From an uncultured Erysipelotrichaceae bacterium (GTDB lineage: Bacteria > Bacillota_I > Bacilli_A > RF39 > UBA660), in NCBI GenBank assembly GCA_902775285.1, contig CACYLI010000005.1, positions 1 through 58,739 on the forward strand: DNA of 58,739 nucleotides. The letters run 5' to 3'. Each line of letters begins with the position of its first letter. Positions within the stretch are counted from its first letter, which is position 1. The notes beneath the pieces were generated by a model. It worked only from the letters and a program-made list of their open reading frames with translations. It was not told where the DNA came from and did not search any database. Shown here piece by piece: positions 51,354 through 58,739 of the stretch. A program made the position numbers and the translations under genes.

Positions 51354-53507
51354 TTAATTTTGAAATTGAGAATTATATAATTCTGCATAAAATCCATTCT
51401 TCTTTAAAAGTGATTCATGAGTACCAGTTTCAATAATATTACCATCTTTCATAACAAGTATTAAATCTGCATTTTTAATTGTAGAAAGTCTGTGTGCAAT
51501 TATAAAAGATGTTCTTCCTTCTGTTAACTTATCCATTGCATTTTGAACTAGTTCTTCTGTTCTAGTATCAACACTAGATGTTGCTTCATCAAGTATTAAA
51601 AATGGACTATCTTCTATCATACCACGAGCTATTGTAAGTAATTGTTTTTCTCCACTTGATATTGAATCATTATCTTCTATTACATAATTTAAATTCTTAG
51701 GAAGTGTTTTAACAAAATGATCAATACCAACAACTTTTAAAGCTTCCCATATTTCTTCATCACTTACATAACTTTTATTAAATTTAATATTATCTCTTAA
51801 AGTACCATTAAATAACCATGTATCTTGAAGTACCATAATAAATAAATCATGAATATTTTCTCTTTTTAAATCTTTAATAGATACTCCATCTATTCTAATA
51901 TCTCCACTATTTATATCATAAAATTTCATAAGTAAATTAACCATAGTAGTTTTTCCTGCTCCTGTAGGTCCAACTATAGCAACTTTACTACCAGGTTTTA
52001 CATTAGCACTAAAATCCTTAATAATAGTTTTATCTTTATCATATCCAAACTTTACATGTTCAAATTCAATATTACCTTTAACTTCTTTTCTATCAAGTTT
52101 ACTAGTAAGACTAGATTCATCTTCCATTTCTTCTTCATTTAATAATTCAAATACTCTTTCACTAGCTGCTGCACATGTTTGTAAATTTGTAATACTTTGA
52201 GCTATTTGAATAAGTGGACTACTAAATAGTCTTACATACATAATAAATGCAACAATTACTCCAAAACTGATAGTTCCTTTAACAACTAATATACTACCAA
52301 CAACACAAACTGCTAAATATCCAAGATTACCAATAAATCCCATAAAAGGACCCATAATACCAGATAAGAATTGACTCATTCTATTAGCATTATAAACTCC
52401 ATTATTATATTCTTCAAAAGTAAGTGAAGCATCATTTACTCCATTATAAGCTTTTACTACAATTTGATTTGAATATATTTCTTCAATATGCCCATTTAAT
52501 TTACCAAGTTCACTTTGTCTTAATACAAAATACTTTTGACTTCTTTTAGTAATAAATGCTATAAACATAAATCCAATTAATGATGTTGCAATACTAGTTA
52601 AAGCAAGTATATAATTAGTTTTAAACATCATAATTAATGAACCTATAAATAATGTAATTGATGAAACTAATTGCCCTAAACTATTATGTAATGACATATT
52701 AATAGTATCTATATCATTTGTTACTCTTGATAATACATCTCCATAGCTTGTTTTATCAAAAAAACTTAGTTTTAATTTATTTATTTTATGAGAAATATTT
52801 GTTCTTAAACTTTTAGCAAATTTATTAGATGTAATTACCATAAAATAATTTTGAACATAATTAAATAGTGCACTAAATAAATACATTATAACTAATGTTA
52901 AACCAATTTTTTTAATATTATCAAAATTCATAGTTGGTTTTAATAATAAATTTAAATTTTCACTAATACTAGCAAATTCATCATATACTTTATTACCACT
53001 TTCACTAATCTTAGAACTTAAATCTAATACTGATAATTTATCTTCTTTACTTATATTTATTCCATTAATTTTAGTATCACTAAGCATTAATAATTTAACA
53101 CTATCTGGCAACATTAAAAACATATTTTCATTTTTTTCACTGTTATTTAATATATCTAAATAAACAAGTTTATCTTCTTCACTTAAACTATTAATTTCTT
53201 CTTCATTTAAAATAAAATTATTTTTAAAATCTTTTTCTATATCAGTAGTTAATAATTTTAAATTACTAGTATTTACTACTAATCCACTTGATATTTCATT
53301 AGTTAATTCTTTTAATTTATCAGGACCAACTATAGATAGTACACTACTTATAGAAGATAATATAATAGCGCATATTATTAATAGTCTATAACTCTTTAAA
53401 GAATAAAATAAATTCTTTAAAGCTAATTTAAAATTCTTTGGTTTTTCTCCTGGTACCCCTCTACCTCTTGGTCCATGTGGTCTAGAAGTGTTTTTTTCAT
53501 TATTCAT
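51354..53507 (-). CDS. ABC exporter subunit with canonical ATP site and large outer loop
   Basis: 717 residues. TM1 (YRLLIICAIILSSISSVLSIV) is followed by an extracytoplasmic insertion of some 140 residues before TM2, then the rest of the membrane domain and an ABC domain: Walker A GPTGAGKTTM, signature SISSGEKQLLTIARGM, Walker B FLILDEATSS with catalytic Glu, and AHRLSTIKNADLI. It pairs with the subunit at 53500 (8-base overlap) as a heterodimeric multidrug or lipid exporter of the BmrCD/TM287-288 type. The N-terminus has the short motif RPHGPRGRGVPGEKPKNF. Confidence 0.9.
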   Translation of the reverse strand: MNNEKNTSRPHGPRGRGVPGEKPKNFKLALKNLFYSLKSYRLLIICAIILSSISSVLSIVGPDKLKELTNEISSGLVVNTSNLKLLTTDIEKDFKNNFILNEEEINSLSEEDKLVYLDILNNSEKNENMFLMLPDSVKLLMLSDTKINGINISKEDKLSVLDLSSKISESGNKVYDEFASISENLNLLLKPTMNFDNIKKIGLTLVIMYLFSALFNYVQNYFMVITSNKFAKSLRTNISHKINKLKLSFFDKTSYGDVLSRVTNDIDTINMSLHNSLGQLVSSITLFIGSLIMMFKTNYILALTSIATSLIGFMFIAFITKRSQKYFVLRQSELGKLNGHIEEIYSNQIVVKAYNGVNDASLTFEEYNNGVYNANRMSQFLSGIMGPFMGFIGNLGYLAVCVVGSILVVKGTISFGVIVAFIMYVRLFSSPLIQIAQSITNLQTCAAASERVFELLNEEEMEDESSLTSKLDRKEVKGNIEFEHVKFGYDKDKTIIKDFSANVKPGSKVAIVGPTGAGKTTMVNLLMKFYDINSGDIRIDGVSIKDLKRENIHDLFIMVLQDTWLFNGTLRDNIKFNKSYVSDEEIWEALKVVGIDHFVKTLPKNLNYVIEDNDSISSGEKQLLTIARGMIEDSPFLILDEATSSVDTRTEELVQNAMDKLTEGRTSFIIAHRLSTIKNADLILVMKDGNIIETGTHESLLKKNGFYAELYNSQFQN

Positions 53508-55254
53508 GATTTAATTCCTCCTTAGATAATTGTGAATAAGCTATTTCTTTATATACTTCACAATTCTTAAGTAACTCTTTATGAGTACCCATTCCTACAC
53601 ATTTACCTTTATCTAATACAATTATTTTATCAGCATTCATTATAGTTCCAATTCTTTGAGCAACAATTATACTAGTAGAATCTTTAGTATATTTTTTTAG
53701 TTCTTTTCTTAAAATAGAATCAGTCTTATAATCTAGTGCTGAAAAAGAATCATCAAAAATATAAATTTCAGGATCTCTTGCTATCGCACGAGCAATTGAA
53801 ATTCTTTGCTTTTGTCCACCAGATATATTAGTTCCACCTTGAGATAAATCACTATCATATTTTTTATCCATTTTAAGTACAAAATCTTCTGCTTGTGCTA
53901 CCTTAATAGCTTCTTTTATTTTTTCAAGAGTTACTTCATAATTATCTTTATTTCCATAACTCACATTATCTTTAACACTACCAGAAAAAATGATTGCTTT
54001 TTGACTAACATATCCAATCTTATCATGAAGATAAGATAAATCTAGTTTTTTAACATTAACATTATCAACAAGTATTTCTCCATCAGTGACATCATAAAAT
54101 CTCGGTATTAAATTAATTAATGTACTTTTACCACTACCAGTTGAACCTATAATAGCAACAGTTTCTCCACTATGAGCTTTAAAAGAAATATTTTTAAGCA
54201 TATACTCATCAGAATCAGGATATTTAAAAGATACATTTTTAAATTCAACCTCTCCATATCCAGTACTTTCTTTTAATTTACCATTTCTAATTCTTTCTTT
54301 AGTATCTAATACTTCATTAATTCTATCAATTGATACAGCTGCTCTTGGATACATAACAAATATAAATGTTAACATTAAAAATGACATAATTACATGAGTA
54401 GCATAACTACTAAATATAATCATATTACTAAATAAATCAATCCTAGCACTTACAATTGCTTCATTGATTATATATGAACCAAAAAAGTAAATACTTAATG
54501 ATACACCATTCATAATTAAGTACATCATTGGTGACATAAGTCCCATTACTTTTTGAGTAAATATTTGAGTGTTAGTAAGTTCATTATTTCCTCTTTCAAA
54601 TTTCTTTTCTTGATACTTTTCAGCATTAAATGCTCTAATAACTCTAATACCTTTTAAATTTTCACGAGTAAGTTCATTAATATTATCAATTAATTTTTGA
54701 ATTTTCTTAAATCTAGGAAGAACAATAATCATTAAAATAATAACAAAAGTTATTAACACAAAAACAGCTCCACCAGTAATAATAGTCCAAGTAAAATTCT
54801 TGCCTACTATTTTCATAAGTGCCCATACTGCTGTAATTGGTGCTTTTATTAACATTTGAAGACCCATTGTAATAAGCATTTCAACTTGAGTAACATCATT
54901 AGTTGTTCTAGTAATTAAACTACTAGTATTAAACTTCTTTATTTCTTCCATACTAAAAGTTAATACTTTATTAAATAATTTACTTCTAATATTTTTAGAA
55001 AATATTGACCCATTAGTAGCAATAATATAACCAACGACAATACTAGATATTAAACTACCAAAAGCACATAATAACATATGTAATCCAACATTCAATATAT
55101 CAGATGTAGTTCCATTAGTTTGAACAAGTACAGTTATATCACTCATATAATCAGGTATTTTTAAATCTAAATATACTTGTAATACAATAAACACTACTGC
55201 AAGTAATATATATATCCATTGTTTACGTTCAAAATTCTTTAATAATTTTAACAT
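53500..55254 (-). CDS. ABC exporter subunit with degenerate ATP site
   Basis: 584 residues, six membrane helices, then an ABC domain: Walker A IGSTGSGKSTL, signature TNISGGQKQRISIARAIA, Walker B IYIFDDSFSALD where Asp replaces the catalytic Glu, and VAQRIGTIMNADKII in place of AHRL. One degenerate and one canonical site is the rule in heterodimeric exporters, so this is normal. Encoded upstream of, and coupled to, the 51354 subunit. The substrate is unknown; its place beside a pseudopilin and a bacteriocin-like locus does not prove a link. Confidence 0.9.
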   Translation of the reverse strand: MLKLLKNFERKQWIYILLAVVFIVLQVYLDLKIPDYMSDITVLVQTNGTTSDILNVGLHMLLCAFGSLISSIVVGYIIATNGSIFSKNIRSKLFNKVLTFSMEEIKKFNTSSLITRTTNDVTQVEMLITMGLQMLIKAPITAVWALMKIVGKNFTWTIITGGAVFVLITFVIILMIIVLPRFKKIQKLIDNINELTRENLKGIRVIRAFNAEKYQEKKFERGNNELTNTQIFTQKVMGLMSPMMYLIMNGVSLSIYFFGSYIINEAIVSARIDLFSNMIIFSSYATHVIMSFLMLTFIFVMYPRAAVSIDRINEVLDTKERIRNGKLKESTGYGEVEFKNVSFKYPDSDEYMLKNISFKAHSGETVAIIGSTGSGKSTLINLIPRFYDVTDGEILVDNVNVKKLDLSYLHDKIGYVSQKAIIFSGSVKDNVSYGNKDNYEVTLEKIKEAIKVAQAEDFVLKMDKKYDSDLSQGGTNISGGQKQRISIARAIARDPEIYIFDDSFSALDYKTDSILRKELKKYTKDSTSIIVAQRIGTIMNADKIIVLDKGKCVGMGTHKELLKNCEVYKEIAYSQLSKEELNHE

Positions 55255-55324
55255 GTTTCTTCTCCTTTCAAGTGTCTAATAAATTATATCAGTTTTTATA
55301 ATAAATAACAATGAAATTATTACG

Positions 55325-55354
55325 AAAAGAAAAACACGTTTTTTTAAACGTGTT
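55325..55354 (-). terminator. Intrinsic terminator after the pseudopilin gene
   Basis: 9-bp perfect stem (55333-55341 and 55346-55354), short loop, then TTTCTTTTC on the minus strand, between the pilin stop and the ABC genes. Confidence 0.75.
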
Positions 55355-55364
55355 ATATACTTTT

Positions 55365-56150
55365 CTATTTCGCTCTTAATGAATAACATCCTTCAGTAGA
55401 ATCTTTTATAACTTCTAAATCAAGTTCATGTATAAAGTTATAATTAACAACTCCATCTTTTCCAAATGAATTCAAACTTATTTTCCAACCATTATTAGAC
55501 TCATATTGTGAATTAACTGTAAATGTAGCAATTCTTATACCTTTGTATGATAATATATCATAATAGCATCCATCTCCAGCACATGTTTTTCTATCTCCAT
55601 ATGAAAAATCATCTAAAGTTTCAATATTATTAGTAACATAATCAATAAATGATTTCCAAGTCATATTTTTTCTTTTTGGAATTAGAGTACTATCTACACA
55701 AAACTTATCATTTAAATATGCTGTTAAAGAAGAATCTATTACTACTTTATCACTTGTATCAGCTACTTTTTGTACTCCATTAATATCTTCTATTTTAAGT
55801 CCTACTTTATCACTTTGATATTGATATGTTCCGTCAGTTGCATAAAACTCTACAACTTCTCCACTTTGATTAATCCTAATATAATATTCAAGTTCACTTC
55901 TTCCTGTTAAATCTAATGAATTTGTACAACCACTCTTACATCTTGAATATACTTTTTCTCCACTTTGAAACATAGAATCATTTATCCAAGTTTGCTGTGC
56001 TGTTTTATAAATCTCCTTTATTTCAGTATTAAAACTATTTTCTTTAGCAGTATTAAACATTCCCATAACATTTGGTAGTGCTATTATTACTAAGATTGCA
56101 AGTATTGCTATTACTGCTAGTAATTCTACAAGAGTAAATCCTTTTTTCAT
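55365..56150 (-). CDS. Type IV pilin-like/pseudopilin protein
   Basis: 261 residues. MKKG then FTLVELLAVIAILAILVIIALPNVMGMF: prepilin peptidase site after Gly4, Glu at +5, long hydrophobic helix. The outer domain has six or more Cys (CKSGC, FCVD, CAGDGCYYD, GCYSLR) likely to form disulfides, and shares a DGTYQY segment with the pilin at 17018. It may be a surface pilin or a minor pseudopilin. It lies just downstream of the small double-glycine peptide genes but is separated from them by about 50 bases and has its own ribosome site. Confidence 0.82.
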   Translation of the reverse strand: MKKGFTLVELLAVIAILAILVIIALPNVMGMFNTAKENSFNTEIKEIYKTAQQTWINDSMFQSGEKVYSRCKSGCTNSLDLTGRSELEYYIRINQSGEVVEFYATDGTYQYQSDKVGLKIEDINGVQKVADTSDKVVIDSSLTAYLNDKFCVDSTLIPKRKNMTWKSFIDYVTNNIETLDDFSYGDRKTCAGDGCYYDILSYKGIRIATFTVNSQYESNNGWKISLNSFGKDGVVNYNFIHELDLEVIKDSTEGCYSLRAK

Positions 56151-56200
56151 ACACTCATCTCCTAGTATGATTTTATAGAATAAACTATAAAAAGTAAATA

Positions 56201-56356
56201 CTATTTACAATAATTCTTATCAAGTTTTTTTCTAATTATAGTTCCTAAAGTTCTACCAAGTTCTAGTGATGTTGTAAACATTCTAACAATCGCATTAACC
56301 GCACTAGCACTAAATCCTACTCCACCTCTTATTAACTTCAATTCACTATCTTGCAT
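56201..56356 (-). CDS. Candidate bacteriocin peptide B with double-glycine leader (51 aa)
   Basis: 51 residues. Leader MQDSELKLIRGG matches the double-glycine consensus (E at -8, L at -7, I at -4, G-G at -2/-1); the predicted mature peptide of 39 residues starts VGFSASAVNAIVRMF, is amphipathic, and ends basic (TIIRKKLDKNYCK) with one Cys. No ribosome site of its own; its ATG lies inside the end of peptide A's gene (11-base overlap), so it is probably translated by coupling. Downstream of the C39 exporter gene. Confidence 0.75.
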   Translation of the reverse strand: MQDSELKLIRGGVGFSASAVNAIVRMFTTSLELGRTLGTIIRKKLDKNYCK

Positions 56357-56486
56357 TACATCTAAGAGGTCTTAAATATCCATCAAAAACTCCAATTATA
56401 AAACTAGCTAAAGCTCCCATAACTCCAAGTACTATTCCTTTAGTAGAACCACCCTTAATACTTTTAAGTTCCATTTCACTAATCAC
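56346..56486 (-). CDS. Candidate bacteriocin peptide A with double-glycine leader (46 aa)
   Basis: 46 residues from a GTG at 56486. AAGGAG lies 8 bases upstream, and this start gives leader MISEMELKSIKGG (S at -11, E at -8, L at -7, I at -4, G-G). The mature part, 33 residues, begins STKGIVLGVMGALASF, has several small-xxx-small motifs in a hydrophobic helix as in two-peptide bacteriocins, and ends DGYLRPLRCNAR. The gene overlaps the exporter stop by eight bases. The ATG at 56474 would leave a very short leader and has no ribosome site. Confidence 0.75.
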   Translation of the reverse strand: MISEMELKSIKGGSTKGIVLGVMGALASFIIGVFDGYLRPLRCNAR

Positions 56487-58539
56487 TAACCTCTCTCCTT
56501 TCTAAATGATATTTATTTTCAAATAAATCAATTATTTCTTTTTTATGAGTAATGTATATAATTGTTTTATCACTATAAATATCAAATAATTTTTTAATAA
56601 TCTCTTTTTCTTCATCATTACTAACTTCACTTAATGCTTCATCTAAAATAATATAATTAGAATCTTTAAGTAAACTTCTAGCAAGTATTATTTTCTGTTT
56701 TTGTCCTCCTGATATATTAAATCCATTATCTTCAATCATAAAACTATTTCTATTATTTTTACTATCTCTAAAACTATTTAAATTACAAATGTTAATTACT
56801 TGTTCATACTCTAAATCACTAATACTTCTATCATAAATAATATTATTTTTTAAAGTATCATTTATTAAATAACTATTTTGTGATACATAAGTAAAACTAT
56901 TATGAATAATACCTTTATCTATATCTTTAATATTAATATTATTTATATAAACACTACCTTCATAATCATTTAAATATTTGAGTATTATCTTAATAATAGT
57001 ACTTTTTCCACTACCACTACTTCCATATACTAAAAATTTAGTTCCATAATTTATATAAATATTTATATTATTTAATTCAAAATTATCAAGTTTATAACTT
57101 AAATTATTAATATGAATATCTCCGATTAATTTAGAATTACTAGTACTATTTAATTCACTTTTAATCATAAGTAAATCACTAATTCTATTAAGTATATTTT
57201 TAATATAGTGAAACTTATAATTTAAATCAATTATATTTTTAAATGGTTCAATAAAATAAAATATTATTGAATTAAACAAAAATAATTCTCCAATACTAAT
57301 AATATTTTTATTCAAATAAATAATACTCATAAATATAGATAATATATATCCAATATCAATAATAATATTTTTAATAATACTTTGATTATTTAAAAATACT
57401 TCTAAATCTTTATTTTTAAATAAATATTTATTAAATGAAAACTCTAATCTTTTAATACTATTCAATATTAAATTTAAATTATTATCTATTTCATATGAAT
57501 AAATACTATCATTTAATACTTTATTATAATAAGAATAACTTTCAATTAATTTTTCATTTTTTAAAACATAATTATTTTTCATTAATAAAACAATAACATA
57601 ATAAATAAAGATTACAATAAATAAAATAATAAATAATTTTAAATTAATATTTATTAATATAATAGAACTAAATATAATAAATAATATATTTAATATAGAA
57701 TTCACAAAAATATTAGAAATATAATTTTTTAAGACTTCTAAATCATTTATTCTAGACATAACTTCTCCAGTTGAAAAAGACTTAAAAAAAAGATAAGGAA
57801 GATTAAATATTTTTCTAATAATATTTATATTTAATTTAGAATAAATATTATTTTCTAATATAATTAAATATTTATTCTTAATATAATCTAGTATATTTTT
57901 AATTAAATATAAATTCATAAAAATAATTGTTAAATATAAAAATATATCATATCTATAATTAGGTATTATTTTATCTAAACATATAACTAAATAATAATTA
58001 ACTATTATATTTATAATTATTACAATTATAGAATACATAATTATTTTAAAAAATGTTTTACTTTCATTTTTTAAATAATCAATTATATAACTAAATAAGT
58101 CTATATATTTAAAACTATTCTTTATCTCTTTAACTGGATAAATAACAATAGATGTATTTAAATAAATACTTTTAAAATATTCATAACTTATTTTATATAT
58201 ATTACTAGAGGGATCCATAACTAAAATATTTTTTTTATTTATTTTATATACAACTATAAAATGATAATAATTATTTTTAATAGTATGACATATTATAGGT
58301 AAACTTACTTTACCATTAATTATATCTTCATAAGTATAATGTATGCCATATCCATCAAATCCAAATAACCTACTTCCAGATATAATATCGTATGCACTAG
58401 ACCCATCATTATTAGTTTTAAGAATATACCTAAGCTCTTCATGAGATACATTTATCCCATAATACCTCATAATAGATAGTAAACAAGAAGAAGCACAATC
58501 TTTATATCCATTTTGTTTAACAATTCATTTTTTATTCAT
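56479..58539 (-). pseudogene. C39 peptidase-containing ABC exporter with in-frame TGA at codon 5
   Basis: From the ATG at 58539 (AGGAGG upstream), the frame reads MNKK, TGA, then IVKQNGYKDCASSCLLSIMRYYG, and continues open for 681 codons. The peptidase triad is Cys15 (KDCASSC), His in NNYYHFIVVYKI and Asp in VMDPSS. Six membrane helices follow, then an ABC domain (GSSGSGKSTI, NISGGQKQKIILARSLL, YIILDEALSEV). It should cut double-glycine leaders and export the peptides encoded at 56346 and 56201. The TGA removes the start of the peptidase; the first ATG after it (58470) lacks Cys15. Nonsense mutation, sequence error or readthrough are all possible. Confidence 0.75.
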
Positions 58540-58591
58540 TTAATCCTCCTACTAATATAATAAGAGTAAAATTATAAAAACACTTCTTTTA

Positions 58592-58739
58592 TTAAATAAT
58601 TCTATATTCTCTTACAATTATTCTTTCATCAGAACAATATTCAATCACAAAACTATTCTCTTTTCTACATATCAATATTCCAATTGTATTATTATTACTT
58701 ATTTCTTTTACATTCTTATCAATATAATTCATATATTTC
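58592..58739 (-). CDS. C-terminal part of a YhcG/DUF1016 nuclease, running off the right edge
   Basis: The last 48 or so residues of a gene entering from the right, ending at the TAA 58592-58594. The reading NYIDKNVKEISNNNTIGILI followed by CRKENSFVIEYCSDERIIV aligns with the end of the nuclease at 31478 (YYDNEIKNNDDNPTIGIILC, KKDTIVKYSVLNDN), so it is the same family. The protein stops a few residues earlier than that one. Its state upstream is unknown. Confidence 0.6.
   Translation of the reverse strand, partial: KYMNYIDKNVKEISNNNTIGILICRKENSFVIEYCSDERIIVREYRII

Noticed and set aside
58525..58527. TGA read as Trp (genetic code 4) because of the codon-5 TGA in the exporter
   Set aside because: Many intact genes end with TGA, several as ATGA overlaps with the next start (1179, 5555, 8318, 28181), and Trp is encoded by TGG in the genes checked.

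Overview
The window is very AT-rich, densely packed DNA from a Bacillota (Firmicutes) chromosome. The hrcA-grpE-dnaK-dnaJ heat-shock set under CIRCE operators, the yqfC-yqfD ... ybeY-dgkA-cdd-era-yqzL-recO block, strong AGGAGG/GGTGA ribosome sites and TTGACA/TATAAT promoters all point there. TGA is a normal stop (ATGA overlaps at 1179, 5555, 8318 and 28181), so a mycoplasma-type code is not indicated. An uncultured gut-type lineage of low-GC Bacilli or Clostridia is my best guess; the order cannot be fixed from this sequence alone.

Layout. Almost everything is on the minus strand; only 45795-47542 (a LysR regulator and an ATP-grasp protein) is plus. From left to right: 1-12.4 kb holds nucleobase salvage (apt, mtnN), a P-loop kinase that has lost its ATG, a kinase-fold protein, an MBL hydrolase, a flavodoxin, an S66 peptidase, a Pro-tRNA deacylase, a TtcA-like enzyme, a ZIP transporter, a pentapeptide-repeat protein, AlkD, a glycosyltransferase and a YolD/Y-family polymerase pair. 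12.4-31.4 kb is the housekeeping core: metallophosphoesterase, fhs-folD, cyclophilin, a pseudopilin, the heat-shock operon, a prolyl-tRNA synthetase without the usual editing insertion, and the recO-to-yqfC block. 31.4-34 kb is a patchwork of a YhcG/DUF1016 nuclease behind a structured leader, a truncated GreA-like gene fused to an acyltransferase tail, an RdgB-like gene and a carbamoyltransferase relic. 34-38 kb has a hybrid histidine kinase and an AMP-forming ligase.

Two peptide-natural-product loci stand out. First, at 38988-47542 a 26-residue peptide gene missed by ordinary gene callers (45534-45614) is followed on the same strand by a radical SAM/SPASM maturase, a Tet(M)/EF-G-like GTPase, a methyltransferase, an alanine racemase homologue and an S66 peptidase, all tightly spaced; a LysR regulator and an ATP-grasp protein diverge from it, with a palindrome of LysR-box type in between. 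This looks like a ribosomally made, radical-SAM-modified peptide with a possible ribosome-protection immunity gene. Second, at 56201-58539 a C39 peptidase-containing ABC exporter is followed by two overlapping small genes whose products both carry textbook double-glycine leaders: a candidate two-peptide bacteriocin. The exporter has an in-frame TGA at codon 5, upstream of its catalytic Cys.

Other points: the ProRS without an editing insertion coexists with a free-standing ProX-type deacylase; an unrecognised 119-aa gene sits between grpE and dnaK, and GrpE has a four-cysteine N-terminal motif; a 26-aa YqzL-like gene lies between era and recO; and the nuclease at 31478 is preceded by a leader that can form a perfect 10-bp hairpin whose whole 7-nt loop pairs upstream, followed by an intrinsic terminator. 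No rRNA, tRNA, CRISPR array or insertion sequence was seen.
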